Shown in pieces: positions 54,566-63,950 of a stretch of DNA of 64,000 bases (position 1 is its first letter; each line of letters starts with the position of its first letter). Both the position numbers and the translations under genes were made by a program. Location of the stretch: positions 2,252,501-2,316,500 of the forward strand of contig JAGYJG010000001.1 of NCBI GenBank assembly GCA_018402155.1. The letters are read 5' to 3'. The DNA comes from Bacteroidia bacterium (GTDB lineage: Bacteria; Bacteroidota; Bacteroidia; NS11-12g; UBA9320). The notes under the pieces are model-generated. The model was not told the DNA's origin, made no database searches, and saw nothing but the letters and a program-made list of their open reading frames with translations.

Positions 54566-55516
54566 TTAAAATACTTGAGAGGCTATCTCTTTTGTACTGG
54601 CGGAAAAGCTCATAGTATAGAAATGTAAAGCAGGAACATTTGCGGCTTTTAATTCCTTACACTGCTGTACGCACCACTCCATGCCTATTTGTCTAGCGGC
54701 ATCATCATCTTTGGCATCGTGTAATTCGCTCGCTAGTGGCTCTGGTATGTCCATATTAAAAATACGAGGCAAGGCACGTAAGTGAATTTTTTTAGTAATA
54801 GGCTTAATGCCCGGAATAATGGGTACGTGAATGTCAGCTTCTCTGCACATATTCACATAGTCAAAATACTTTTGGTTATCGAAAAACATTTGAGTGGTAA
54901 TAAATTTTGCTCCTGCATCTATTTTTCTTTTTAAAAATTTGAGATCACTTTGCATATTGGCAGCATCTATATGTTTTTCGGGATATCCTGCTGCTCCAAT
55001 ACAGAAGTTTGTTTCGGTAGCGTTTTCAAGCTCTTGGTCTTGGTACACGCCGTTATTCATATCACTTATTTGGCGTATTAGGTCAAGTGAATTACCATTT
55101 CCATTCTTTTCTGGAACAAAATTTCTTTCATCTTTCAAATTATCTCCACGCAATGCAAGTACATTTTCTATTCCTAAAAATGCTAAGTCGATTAAAGCAT
55201 TTTCAGTTTCGTCTTTCGTGAAACCTCCACAGATGAGATGTGGTACTGCCTCTACTTGATATTTATTCATAATAGCGGCACAAATGGCCACAGTACCAGG
55301 ACGTTTTCTTGTACTTATTTTGTCGTATCCACCGTCTTTTCGTGTTCTCTCTATGAATTCTTCTCTATGATACGTAACATCTACAAATGCGGGTTTAAAT
55401 TCCATAAGAGGATCTATAGCGTTGTAAAGTGAGTCTATACTCTTGCCTTTTAGAGGAGGGAGTACCTCAAATGAGAAAAGAGTTTTGTCTGGTTTGATAT
55501 AATCCGTGAGTTGCAT
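54566..55516 (-). CDS. metF: Methylenetetrahydrofolate reductase
   Basis: A 316-aa FAD-dependent enzyme making 5-methyltetrahydrofolate for methionine synthesis. Motifs: FSFEVLPPLKGKS at the N-terminus, FVDVTYHRE, AVPHLICGGFTKDETENAL, LALRGDNLKDE, AGYPEKH, KIDAGAKFITTQMFFDNQKYF. Length is as in E. coli. It works with GlyA at 13.8 kb in one-carbon metabolism. rsgA follows 12 bases downstream. Confidence 0.95.
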   Translation of the reverse strand: MQLTDYIKPDKTLFSFEVLPPLKGKSIDSLYNAIDPLMEFKPAFVDVTYHREEFIERTRKDGGYDKISTRKRPGTVAICAAIMNKYQVEAVPHLICGGFTKDETENALIDLAFLGIENVLALRGDNLKDERNFVPEKNGNGNSLDLIRQISDMNNGVYQDQELENATETNFCIGAAGYPEKHIDAANMQSDLKFLKRKIDAGAKFITTQMFFDNQKYFDYVNMCREADIHVPIIPGIKPITKKIHLRALPRIFNMDIPEPLASELHDAKDDDAARQIGMEWCVQQCKELKAANVPALHFYTMSFSASTKEIASQVF

Positions 55517-55568
55517 GTTTTTATTGGTTATGTGGTAGTGTGTGACCTAGAGTGTATAACATCAATTA

Positions 55569-56993
55569 TTATTTTTGGGTTTCGGGTATTAGTTCTTCAC
55601 GCAAATTTAAGATTGTACTTTTATCAATATTACGAAGGGTTTTGGTAAGATAGCGGATAATAAAAGCTTCACCACCGTAGTTGATCTTATCTGGTGTATC
55701 GTTTGGTGTATTGGTGTAGGGTTGATTTCCTGTGGTAATATTTATGCTCGGTGCACCCTTTTGGTAAAACAGGTTAAAATCAGAACGATTCTTGGAACTG
55801 TAAGAGGTGTTTACTTTTTTGATTTTCCTTTTCCATATTTTAGTAGCAGCTAGTATATTACTCCATCCTGGGGCAGTATTAATTCCTTGAATAAAAATCT
55901 CTTTTTGGTTAGAATCTAAGTGACCGATCATATCCAGATTAATAACTGCATTTGGTTCGGTATAAAAAGGGGTACTTTCAACAAAGTACTCTGCGCCCAA
56001 TTGGTTTTGCTCTTCGCCCGTAAGAGCTACAAACACATAGTTATACGTACTGTATTTTTTTGGTTTTTTAGTTATTTCTCTAGCTAGTTCTAGTAGGGCG
56101 GCTACCCCGCTAGCATTGTTATCTGCACCAGGATGCAGTATATTGGCATACTCAGCAGGGGTGTTCGGGCTAGTTCCAGTGCCAAGATGGTCGTGGTGTG
56201 CCACTAAAAATACCGTATGTTTAGACGTGTTATCTACCATGCCAACCACGTTGTGTGCTGGTTTAGATAGCATTAATATGTCAAGGTTCAGTATGATAGG
56301 AAGTGTGGTTGTAGTGCTCAAATCACGGTGTACAAATAAGACAGGCTTTCCAACATTTTTTAAAGTTTTTTCCAATTTACCGCTGGGTATAAGTGCATTA
56401 ATAGTGGTATAAAATAAAACAGCACTTGCTCCCCGTGAAATTGCATAATTAGCTCTCATTTCTGGATTTTTCCACGCCTCGTATCCTTTGCTAGAGCTGC
56501 TTCCTTTTGGTAAATCTATATTAATGAGGACTACTTTACCTTTTACTTTTTTGTTACTATAGTCTTGCTGTTTTAGGCCAGGGTCTTCTATACCGTGATT
56601 TACATTTATAGCCTCTCCAGTGTACCTGCCATTGTTCGCAGATATATTCATAGGAAAAAAGTCTGTAAATAAGGTGAGGGTGTCATTTTCTAAAACTAGT
56701 GAGGATAATGGCTGGGCCATGCGTAAATTTGGAACACCTATGTACTGAAAAAAACCATCGTCACCTCTTGGTTTTAATCCTGCTTTTTCAAATTCTGATG
56801 CGATGTAGTCTGCAGATAGTTTAGCGCCTGGCGTAGTCGTGAGCCTACCCTCTAGGTCAGCACTAGCTAGGTATTCCACGTGTTTCTGTACTCTTATGGC
56901 TACCTGTTTGTCTTTGAACCATGGCCGCTGAGCTATGGCACCAAAAGACAAGAGTAGTAAAAGGGTAGTTGTAGTTATTTTTTTTATAAGCAT
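55569..56993 (-). CDS. M28 family zinc peptidase with PA-like insertion, secreted
   Basis: A 474-aa protein with signal peptide ending AIAQ. Residues 110-230 resemble a PA (protease-associated) domain. Zinc ligands: VAHHDHLGTG (His, Asp), GADNNASGVAALLELA (Asp), TGEEQNQLG (Glu), VINLDMIGHLD (Asp), and a C-terminal SDFNLFYQKGAP and PNDTPDKINYGG. It is a second secreted M28 peptidase of the window (see 42.5 kb). Confidence 0.9.
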   Translation of the reverse strand: MLIKKITTTTLLLLLSFGAIAQRPWFKDKQVAIRVQKHVEYLASADLEGRLTTTPGAKLSADYIASEFEKAGLKPRGDDGFFQYIGVPNLRMAQPLSSLVLENDTLTLFTDFFPMNISANNGRYTGEAINVNHGIEDPGLKQQDYSNKKVKGKVVLINIDLPKGSSSSKGYEAWKNPEMRANYAISRGASAVLFYTTINALIPSGKLEKTLKNVGKPVLFVHRDLSTTTTLPIILNLDILMLSKPAHNVVGMVDNTSKHTVFLVAHHDHLGTGTSPNTPAEYANILHPGADNNASGVAALLELAREITKKPKKYSTYNYVFVALTGEEQNQLGAEYFVESTPFYTEPNAVINLDMIGHLDSNQKEIFIQGINTAPGWSNILAATKIWKRKIKKVNTSYSSKNRSDFNLFYQKGAPSINITTGNQPYTNTPNDTPDKINYGGEAFIIRYLTKTLRNIDKSTILNLREELIPETQK

Positions 56994-57035
56994 ATTATTT
57001 GATTACTAGTAGTATGTAATTATATCTGAAGTAAG

Positions 57036-57043
57036 CAAAGATA
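57036..57043 (-). promoter_or_regulatory. Bacteroidota-type -7 box before the second M28 gene
   Basis: On the reverse strand TATCTTTG matches TAnnTTTG, 42 bases before the ATG at 56993. No clear -33 box. Confidence 0.4.
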
Positions 57044-57248
57044 AGGAGTCCTTCCGTATTTTTAAATTTTGTATTCAAACAAGAACCAAAACATAGAAGG
57101 CCTTACTCTGAAGACGTAACAAGCACTGCTATACCTTTGTTTAATCAATCCGATTAATTTAATAATTTTGGCGTGTTGAGTGTTTAATAATGCTTTTGCT
57201 TTGAGGTAGCGTAGAAATTTAAAAGGAATGTACAGCCAAGAAATCACT

Positions 57249-58061
57249 TTAGAGTATGCTCCAAAGGGTTTTGAGAATAATTACAAAAATGAGAATAGAA
57301 AATATAATTCGAAGATACTTGCTAGAAGCCTTTTGGCCTACACTCACACCCATTGGCGCTGCAAATAGAAGTCCCGCCACAAGGGGTAAAAAAACAGTAG
57401 GTAGTAGGTAACCTATTTGGCCTTGGAGGTGGCTTTCTGGTGCATCTGAGCTTCCATACATAAAGAGCAGGGGTATCATCATAGTGGGTATAACACCTAT
57501 ACTAATTGCTGCAGCTTTTTTGATATTAATTTTTATAAATTGCGTAAAAAGGGGAATCATGATGACACCACCTCCAAGGCCAGACAAGCCAGCGATTATA
57601 CCGGTAAAAGAACCTGTAGCCATTAATTTCCAAAAAGAAGTTTGTGGTTCGATATTCTTTACGGTTGTTTTCACCCATAAAAAACGAACCAATGTAAGAA
57701 GTAACAAAGCGATAAAAAACAGGTTGAATCCACGTTGGTTGTACCAGGAGCCATTGGCTATAGCATACGATATGAGTAAGCTAGCAGGAATAGCTGTAGC
57801 TGCGGTTATTAGTATTTCTTTAGGATAAAATTGGTTTAGTTTATATTGTTTTCTTGTACTGATGGCACCTGCAAAAAAAGTTCCTGCAAAGGAGTTGGCT
57901 AAAATATACTTGGCCAACTCAGGGTCTTCAAATCCGATAGTTGAAAGTACTGAAGATAATATAGGGACAAAAATGATACCTCCACCAACACCGAGCAACC
58001 CACTAAGAAAGCCACCCAAAGCACCAAATACGAGTAGTAATAGTATAAGTGTGTAGTCCAA
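57249..58061 (-). CDS. TSUP family sulfite/sulfonate-type permease (TauE/SafE)
   Basis: A 270-aa membrane protein with 7-8 helices. It starts at TTG, only 4 bases after the S41 protease stop, so it is translationally coupled. It begins with the hallmark GALGGFLSGLLGVGGGIIFVPIL and repeats it in the second half (FTGIIAGLSGLGGGVIMIPLF), showing the internal duplication of the TauE/SafE family. It exports or takes up small anions containing sulfur, but the substrate is unknown. Confidence 0.9.
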   Translation of the reverse strand: MDYTLILLLLVFGALGGFLSGLLGVGGGIIFVPILSSVLSTIGFEDPELAKYILANSFAGTFFAGAISTRKQYKLNQFYPKEILITAATAIPASLLISYAIANGSWYNQRGFNLFFIALLLLTLVRFLWVKTTVKNIEPQTSFWKLMATGSFTGIIAGLSGLGGGVIMIPLFTQFIKINIKKAAAISIGVIPTMMIPLLFMYGSSDAPESHLQGQIGYLLPTVFLPLVAGLLFAAPMGVSVGQKASSKYLRIIFSILIFVIILKTLWSIL

Positions 58062-58065
58062 ATTT

Positions 58066-59691
58066 TTAGTTATTTAGAAGTTTATTTAGTTTGTTGGTGT
58101 CATTTAGCAGTTCTTTTACTTTCGCCCAGTCTTTGTCATCGTCAAAAGCTATTTCTACTTTTCCTTTTTCAAAGTAATAGCGTTTTATTATTTCGTATTC
58201 TAATATTTCTTTGAGCTCCTGCTTATGGTTTTCTAGGTCGTTTTTTTTGGTGCTAGACATAGCTGTTTTTAGTTTTGCTAGCTCTGCATCTAAAAGTACA
58301 AAGTAGTTGTCTTTTTTGGCTTGTTTTTCTAACATTTCTATGTTTTGCTCGGTGCGAGTAGTATATTCATACGCTTTGTCATTGAGGTATGTTTTAAACT
58401 CTGCATAAACCTCTTCGGATATGTCAAATTTCATTGGAAGTTCTGCCGTTGGGTGTTTGCTTCTATACACATTGGCAAAATGAAAAACATGGTTATTTTG
58501 CACTAATGCTTGTGCCACTTCTGAATATTTTTGATTGTCTACAAGTGCATCGGGCTGTATACCTTCTCCGTCGGTTACTATTCTACCGTTTCGTGTAGTA
58601 TATTGTTGTTTTACACTATCAGCTACTGCTACTGCTTTTCCATTTATTTTGTGTTCGTAGTCTAGTCGTTGTATTAGTCTTCCACTAGGTATATAGTATT
58701 TGGCAGTGGTTATTTTCATACTAGTATTATAGGTTAGTCGTTTGGTGGTTTGCACTAGTCCTTTGCCAAAAGAATTGCGTCCCACGAGTATAGCCCTATC
58801 CAAGTCTTGAAGTGCTCCACTCACTATTTCACTGGCGGAGGCGGAACTTTCGTTGATGAGCACTGCTAGTGGTATTTCAGTATCTACCGGGCCGTTTTGT
58901 GTTTTGAATGAGCGGTTATCTTCTTCAAATTTGCCGCGGGTCATTACAATGGTTTCACCGCGTGGTACAAATATATTGACTATTTGTATGGCTTCGTGCA
59001 ATAAGCCACCCCCGTTGTTTCTGAGGTCTAGCACTATTTTGTTGGCCCCTTGTTGTTTCATTTCTACCACGGCATCGCGTACTTCTTTGCCTGCGTTTGT
59101 GGTAAAACTTGTAAGTTTTACATAGCCTATTCCATCTTCTATAATACCATAGTAAGGCACGTTTTTCATTTTTATGTTTTCTCTGGTTATGGTTTTGGTT
59201 AGCGTGCCTTCACCAAGTCGTTCTATTTTTAGCTCTAATGTAGTGCCTGCTTGGCCTTTTAGATATTCGGTTACCTCGCTGGTTTTTTTACCTTTCATAT
59301 CTTCTCCATCTACGGCTAGTATTTTGTCTCCTGGCAGTAATCCTACTTTGTGAGCCGGGAAATCTTCAAGAGGCGACTCTACATATACATAGTTGTCTAT
59401 TCTACGTATAGTTGATCCAATACCGGCGTATGTTCCCGTTACTTGATAACGGTAGTCTTCTGACTGAGCTTCACTATAAAAATTTGTATATGGATCAAGA
59501 GAATTGAGCATGCCATCAATGGCTGCGCGTATTAGTTCTCCTGGTTTCACTTCGTCTACATAGGTAGTATTTACCTCTTTGTATACTTCTGCAAATATAT
59601 CGAGGTTTTTGGCTATTTCGAAGTAGTCTTCTGCCTTAAAAGCTAGAAAACCTAAAGAAGAAAAAAGTAGAATATAAATGAATCTTTTCAA
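58066..59691 (-). CDS. S41 family C-terminal processing protease with PDZ domain
   Basis: A 541-aa protein with TTG start and an N-terminal membrane anchor or signal (FIYILLFSSLGFLAF). A PDZ domain spans about 85-170 (YAGIGSTIRRIDNYVYVESPLE, AHKVGLLPGDKILAVDGEDM). The S41 core has LDLRNNGGGLLHEAI and INESSASASEIVSGALQD, which contains the nucleophile Ser, then NSFGKGLVQ with the catalytic Lys. It cleaves C-terminal tails of periplasmic proteins. The C-terminal about 150 residues are a helical extension. Confidence 0.93.
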   Translation of the reverse strand: MKRFIYILLFSSLGFLAFKAEDYFEIAKNLDIFAEVYKEVNTTYVDEVKPGELIRAAIDGMLNSLDPYTNFYSEAQSEDYRYQVTGTYAGIGSTIRRIDNYVYVESPLEDFPAHKVGLLPGDKILAVDGEDMKGKKTSEVTEYLKGQAGTTLELKIERLGEGTLTKTITRENIKMKNVPYYGIIEDGIGYVKLTSFTTNAGKEVRDAVVEMKQQGANKIVLDLRNNGGGLLHEAIQIVNIFVPRGETIVMTRGKFEEDNRSFKTQNGPVDTEIPLAVLINESSASASEIVSGALQDLDRAILVGRNSFGKGLVQTTKRLTYNTSMKITTAKYYIPSGRLIQRLDYEHKINGKAVAVADSVKQQYTTRNGRIVTDGEGIQPDALVDNQKYSEVAQALVQNNHVFHFANVYRSKHPTAELPMKFDISEEVYAEFKTYLNDKAYEYTTRTEQNIEMLEKQAKKDNYFVLLDAELAKLKTAMSSTKKNDLENHKQELKEILEYEIIKRYYFEKGKVEIAFDDDKDWAKVKELLNDTNKLNKLLNN

Positions 59692-59713
59692 GTGTGTATA
59701 ATATGAGAAGATA

Positions 59714-59721
59714 CAAAGGTA
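59714..59721 (-). promoter_or_regulatory. Bacteroidota-type -7 box before the S41 protease
   Basis: On the reverse strand TACCTTTG matches TAnnTTTG, 22 bases before the TTG start. The S41 and TSUP genes would form one transcript. Confidence 0.4.
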
Positions 59722-59869
59722 ACGAAAATATTTAGGCAGATAATACCAGAGTTACACTTGGTGCATTCATATTATTTTAGACTAAATGGAGCTTAAATTT
59801 CCCGTTGCAAGTAGCTCACTGTTGTAACATTTCGTGTGAAATAAAATTTGATTATTTTTTTAGGTACTA

Positions 59870-60112
59870 CTATGGCACGGGGTCATGTCCGTGGCGCTTA
59901 CTCCATGGGTGGCAGCTTAGTATTCTGCGTATGGCAAGGTATGTGCCTTTTAGTGGTCCATATTTTTGGAGTGCTTCTACTGTATATGCGCTGCAAGTTG
60001 GAGTATAGCGGCAGGTAGCCGGAGTAAATGGCGATATGAATAATTGATAGATACGGATAGGTATCATCAGTAAAAGTACCAGAAGGTTACTCAATCCTTT
60101 TAATAAATTCAT
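59870..60112 (-). CDS. yidD: Membrane protein insertion efficiency factor
   Basis: An 80-aa protein with an N-terminal amphipathic/transmembrane helix ([18 protein letters not shown]) and the YidD signature [37 protein letters not shown] with three cysteines. It helps Oxa1/YidC insert membrane proteins. Its start overlaps the end of rnpA by 26 bases, the usual rpmH-rnpA-yidD order. Confidence 0.95.
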   Translation of the reverse strand: MNLLKGLSNLLVLLLMIPIRIYQLFISPFTPATCRYTPTCSAYTVEALQKYGPLKGTYLAIRRILSCHPWSKRHGHDPVP

Positions 60113-60476
60113 CTATAGCTGCTATGAGTTGATGTTCCAATTCTTGGTGTGTGGGTTTTGTAGTACCCAAAAACAGGATACCTAATGCAAATTGTTTGTC
60201 AGTAGGTACTGCATTATATATGCGCTGCTTGTGGAGGCAATATATAGCAAGGATTTGACGTTTTATACGGTTTCGATCTACCGCACGTTTAAATTTTCTT
60301 TTACCAACTGATACCAAGATTTGACAGGGAAAGGGTGTGTGTAATTTGGTTTCGAAAAACGCGAAGAGTAGAGGCACTTTGAAGATACTATTCCCCTTTT
60401 TTTGAAATATAGCGTCAATGGTGGCTTGGTGCGTAAGACGCTCCAGCTTTTCAAAGGTATGTGAAGTCCCCTTCAT
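60087..60476 (-). CDS. rnpA: Ribonuclease P protein component
   Basis: A 129-aa basic protein that aids the RNase P RNA in removing tRNA leaders. Motifs: [20 protein letters not shown], the RNR-type RNA-binding helix, preceded by the [10 protein letters not shown] strand. The N-terminus has the aromatic substrate-binding pocket start [10 protein letters not shown]. rpmH lies 18 bases upstream. Confidence 0.95.
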   Translation of the reverse strand: MKGTSHTFEKLERLTHQATIDAIFQKKGNSIFKVPLLFAFFETKLHTPFPCQILVSVGKRKFKRAVDRNRIKRQILAIYCLHKQRIYNAVPTDKQFALGILFLGTTKPTHQELEHQLIAAIDEFIKRIE

Positions 60477-60494
60477 TTGTGGGGAGGTAATGAA

Positions 60495-60656
60495 TTACTT
60501 TTTGTGACGTGGTTCGTCAGACACAGATAGTTTCTTTCTGCCTTTTCTACGGCGAGCAGCTAATACTTTTCTACCGTTTTTGGTAGCCATTCTCTCTCTG
60601 AAACCGTGTTTGTTTCTTCTCTTTCTTCTGCTGGGTTGGAATGTTCTTTTGCTCAT
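60495..60656 (-). CDS. rpmH: 50S ribosomal protein L34
   Basis: A 53-aa protein read on the reverse strand from ATG 60656: [20 protein letters not shown] and then [20 protein letters not shown], the L34 signature. It has the standard length plus a short polar tail. A full -7 box lies upstream at 60702-60709. Confidence 0.97.
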   Translation of the reverse strand: MSKRTFQPSRRKRRNKHGFRERMATKNGRKVLAARRRKGRKKLSVSDEPRHKK

Positions 60657-61191
60657 CGTATTTTATGTAGTGCTTTATAGCGTATTTTTCTAAAAGGCTT
60701 GCAAAAGTAATGTTTTTCACAAAATATACCAGTCATCTTCTTCATTTTATAAAATTTTCTTCTCACTAGATATTTCTGCGAGTTGCGGCCTGCCTACTTA
60801 CGGATGTTTTAGATTCATTTGGCAGAGCTTTTCGGTTACTATTTTTTATTACAATTGCATATAAATCAGCGCATTTATTTCGGTAGTATACCTAATGGTA
60901 CTTTTTCACTAACGATTTTTTAATTCTAATATTTACTTTGGACTTATTGCACGCTCTTGCGTGTCACTAAATTTTTTTTAGCTTGTTAGATTTATAATCA
61001 TTTTTTCAGTCTATTTTTCCAATGTATAGTAAGGGTGCTAAACTATTGATTATTTCTCGGCTTAATTAGGTTTAGCTAAAAAAATATATTGGGAGGTAGA
61101 GTTTATGCAGGGTATTTTTGTTTCGTTGCAAATTCAATTTTATCGTTAAGTCCTGACGATACTCAATAAAATTCTAAAAATATAAGGCAGT
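60657..61191. other. Gene-free AT-rich region upstream of rpmH
   Basis: 535 bases between the rpmH start and the small lipoprotein stop. Apart from the rpmH promoter I see no supported gene, RNA or repeat. dnaA, which often lies near rpmH in other phyla, is not here. Confidence 0.4.
60702..60709 (-). promoter_or_regulatory. Bacteroidota-type -7 box before rpmH
   Basis: On the reverse strand TACTTTTG matches TAnnTTTG, about 45 bases before the ATG. It would drive rpmH-rnpA-yidD. Confidence 0.5.
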
Positions 61192-61641
61192 TCAATGAGT
61201 ATAGAGTATGTCTGAATTCCACCCATGTAATCTCAGAAGTGTACTGTTGCCATCTCCACGCAAAACGGTTATATCGAATTCTTCTTTACCAGAAACCAGT
61301 GCTTCGCAATTGTCTTTTCCATCTAAGCATAACTTCAAGTCTCTTCGGGACATTTCTAGTGTGTTTTGTGTTGTATTTTCGGATGCTAATAGTTTCGTTT
61401 TAAGGTCTTTACAACCACCGCCGTGGCTATATTCGATATTCATACAATCTCCTATGATGCTTACGTCGCGGATACGAGGTTCTGCATCGTCTTTTGCTTT
61501 TTCGAAACCTCTACTGCTTACTATTACAGACCTTTGGCACTTTTCTGAAGGCAGCTCTTTTTCGCCACAAAGCAGCTCTTTTTCGCCACAAGCGCAGAGC
61601 AGGAAAATGCAAAGGCTTGTAATTTTTAGTATATAGTTCAT
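61192..61641 (-). CDS. Small lipoprotein with a 7-residue repeat beside its lipobox
   Basis: A 149-aa protein from ATG 61641 with signal ILKITSLCIFLLCAC and lipobox Cys. Right after it the 7-residue unit CGEKELL is repeated (CGEKELLCGEKEL). The rest has a small domain with DVSIIGDCMNIEYSHGGGCKDLKTKLLAS and later cysteines. It is related to the neighbouring lipoprotein (61656-62072) and starts 14 bases after that gene's stop, so the two form an operon. No known family. Confidence 0.75.
   Translation of the reverse strand: MNYILKITSLCIFLLCACGEKELLCGEKELPSEKCQRSVIVSSRGFEKAKDDAEPRIRDVSIIGDCMNIEYSHGGGCKDLKTKLLASENTTQNTLEMSRRDLKLCLDGKDNCEALVSGKEEFDITVLRGDGNSTLLRLHGWNSDILYTH
61551..61592. repeat. 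Tandem repeat of a 21-base unit in lipoprotein gene
   Basis: Unit GCAGCTCTTTTTCGCCACAA plus A occurs at 61551-61571 and again at 61572-61592 with one mismatch at the last base. It preserves the frame and duplicates the cysteine after the lipobox. Confidence 0.85.
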
Positions 61642-61655
61642 TATTTTCAGCATGA

Positions 61656-62072
61656 TCAGTTAATTTGAAACGTTTCTGGCCAGTCTTTTATGACGAGTAT
61701 TGCAGGTTTTTCTTCGGTGAGATCTGCAATATCAAAACATTCTGATTGTTTTGTTAAAGCTTCGCACGTTGAACTGTCTCTAAACGAAAACCGCGCCTCA
61801 TATATGGGTGGTAGGGCAAGATTTACAAGTTCGGAAGCTACAAAGTTCATTTCAAATCTATCGCACCCGCCCAAGTAGGTGACCTCCAAAAGCTGTCCGT
61901 CTATGCTTATAGATTCAATGATATGCGTATCATTAGGTCCACTGGTATATAGCTCAGTATCTATAATTACGGCTTTGGGACAGCTCACTATATTTGTCGG
62001 AACTGGCTTGTTTTCGCAAGCGCTAAAGGCAAATAGTATTAGGCAGCTAAGATAGCTAAGTACTTTTTTCAC
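61656..62072 (-). CDS. Small lipoprotein paralogous to its neighbour
   Basis: A 138-aa protein with GTG start and lipobox FSAC (Cys19). The core ISIDGQLLEVTYLGGCDRFEMNFVAS matches VSIIGDCMNIEYSHGGGCKDLKTKLLAS of the next gene at the GGC and VAS/LAS positions, so they are paralogues. Two more Cys (CEALTKQSEC) occur later in both. Function unknown, possibly outer-membrane or periplasmic. Confidence 0.75.
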   Translation of the reverse strand: MKKVLSYLSCLILFAFSACENKPVPTNIVSCPKAVIIDTELYTSGPNDTHIIESISIDGQLLEVTYLGGCDRFEMNFVASELVNLALPPIYEARFSFRDSSTCEALTKQSECFDIADLTEEKPAILVIKDWPETFQIN

Positions 62073-62397
62073 AGAGTAAAGATATGCTGTTTTGAAAAGT
62101 TTACAACTGTAAATAATGTGCTATCTAATTTTTGACAAATAGATGATAAACTGGAAATAATGGAAGCGTGAATTTTACGGGTAGGGTAAACCGCGGCGTT
62201 ATATACTTACTTTATAACTGTCGGCTGGGCTACAAACTTGTTTGAACTACTGAGCATACTGAGACACTGATATTGATTTTAATGGTTGAAACCATGTATG
62301 TAGTTTTTTGATTCAGACAAATAAGTTTGATTTACAGTTTTAAAAAAACATTTTAGTACGCTTTAAAAGCTGTATTTATAACGGAACTTTTATAAAC
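62073..62397. other. Intergenic region between lipoproteins and YifB gene
   Basis: 325 bases with no gene that I can support. A near-match TATCTTTA lies just upstream of the lipoprotein start on the reverse strand. Confidence 0.4.
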
Positions 62398-63936
62398 TTA
62401 GGCACCCCAATTTTCCCTATCCAAGCTTCTGTAGTGTATGGCTTCTGCCAGATGCTCTATGGCTATGTCTTGGCTTCCATCTAGGTCTGCTATAGTGCGG
62501 CTCACCTTTAGTATACGATCATAGGCACGGGCAGATAAATTAAGTTTGGCCATAGCATTCTTTAGTAAAAGAGCACCTTTGCTGTCTATTTCGCAGTACG
62601 TGCGTATTAGATTACTTTCCATTTGAGCATTACTGTATAGCGGCATATTTGTAAAACGTTCATGTTGTAGTTCACGTGCCTTTATGACTCTATCTCGTAT
62701 TGTATTACTCTTCTCCTCGTTACCTCCTTTTTGGTTTAGTTCTTCAAAGTTTACAGGTGTTACCTCTATATGAATATCTATGCGGTCTAGCAGTGGTCCG
62801 CTTATTTTACTCAGGTATTTTTGAACTACACCTGGGGCGCAGACACATTCCTTTTCTGGGTGGTTAAAATACCCGCACGGACAAGGGTTCATGCTAGCTA
62901 CCAACATCATGGAGCATGGGTAGTCTACTGTAAATTTTGCTCTAGATATCGTGATGCGCCGGTCTTCCAATGGTTGTCTAAGAACTTCCAAAACTGTTCG
63001 TTTAAATTCCGGTAACTCATCCAAAAATAGCACTCCATTGTGAGCTAAACTTATCTCTCCTGGTTGAGGATGATTACCTCCGCCAACCAGTGCTACATCA
63101 CTAATTGTATGATGAGGACTACGAAACGGTCGTTGAGCCATTAGTGTAGCATTACTGCCAAGCCTGCCAGCGACAGAGTGTATTTTGGTGGTTTCCAAAG
63201 CCTCGTGTAAATTCATAGGAGGTAGTATTGTATTGAGCCTTTTGGCTAGCATTGTTTTACCTGCACCTGGTGGGCCTATCAAGATAATATTGTGACCACC
63301 GGCGGCGGCTATCTCCATAGCTCTTTTTATATTTTCTTGTCCTTTTACATCGCTAAAATCAAAAATTAACTTTGTAATACTCTCAGCAAATTCATCTCTA
63401 GGATTTACCGTTGTGCGTTCAAATTCCTTGGAACCCTCCAGTAATGCAATTACATCTTTCAAGTTGTCCATTCCGTATACTTCCAAATCTTTTACGATAG
63501 CGGCCTCGCGTGCGTTTTCTTTTGGAACTATTAGTTTTTTATACCCGTCTTTTTGGGCTTGTATAGCTATAGGTAGTGCACCTTTTATGGGTAGTATACT
63601 GCCATCTAGGCTCAGCTCACCCATTATTATTGTTTCTTCTAGCATGTCTGCAGCCATCAGTTCTCCTGCGGCCATCACACCTATGGCTATCGTAAGATCG
63701 TAAGCAGACCCTTCTTTGCGTATATCCGCAGGAGCCATATTTATAACTACCCCTTTTCTAGGGTAGGTATATCCACAGTTTTTCATAGCCGCATTTACTC
63801 GTGGTTGACTTTCTTTTACAGCATTGTCTGGCAGCCCTATTATTTGAGTTTTTGCACCTTGGCCTACATCTACTTCTACGGTGATCAGTTGTGCAGCTAT
63901 TCCATACACGGCACTGCCGTAGGTTTTTATAAGCAT
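62398..63936 (-). CDS. YifB family Mg chelatase-like AAA ATPase
   Basis: A 512-aa protein from ATG 63936. The N-terminal domain ([43 protein letters not shown]) is the ChlI/Lon-like fold. The AAA core has [10 protein letters not shown] (Walker A), FLDELPEF (Walker B region), a zinc-binding [13 protein letters not shown], and the C-terminal helical domain ([19 protein letters not shown]). Relatives are called ComM, which helps DNA branch migration in natural transformation. Role here is inferred. Confidence 0.92.
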   Translation of the reverse strand: MLIKTYGSAVYGIAAQLITVEVDVGQGAKTQIIGLPDNAVKESQPRVNAAMKNCGYTYPRKGVVINMAPADIRKEGSAYDLTIAIGVMAAGELMAADMLEETIIMGELSLDGSILPIKGALPIAIQAQKDGYKKLIVPKENAREAAIVKDLEVYGMDNLKDVIALLEGSKEFERTTVNPRDEFAESITKLIFDFSDVKGQENIKRAMEIAAAGGHNIILIGPPGAGKTMLAKRLNTILPPMNLHEALETTKIHSVAGRLGSNATLMAQRPFRSPHHTISDVALVGGGNHPQPGEISLAHNGVLFLDELPEFKRTVLEVLRQPLEDRRITISRAKFTVDYPCSMMLVASMNPCPCGYFNHPEKECVCAPGVVQKYLSKISGPLLDRIDIHIEVTPVNFEELNQKGGNEEKSNTIRDRVIKARELQHERFTNMPLYSNAQMESNLIRTYCEIDSKGALLLKNAMAKLNLSARAYDRILKVSRTIADLDGSQDIAIEHLAEAIHYRSLDRENWGA

Positions 63937-63942
63937 ATATGG

Positions 63943-63950
63943 CAAATATA
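63943..63950 (-). promoter_or_regulatory. Bacteroidota-type -7 box next to the YifB start
   Basis: On the reverse strand TATATTTG matches TAnnTTTG, only 6 bases before the ATG at 63936. If used, the transcript would be nearly leaderless. Confidence 0.35.

Noticed and set aside
57062-57247. 61-codon reading frame on the reverse strand, GTG start 1 base after the TSUP gene stop
   Set aside because: Residue composition is basic and unremarkable, no family recognised, and it may be chance. The GTG start directly after a stop is the only support.
59805-60008. 67-codon forward frame overlapping yidD
   Set aside because: yidD on the reverse strand is a clear family member, so the forward frame is a shadow.
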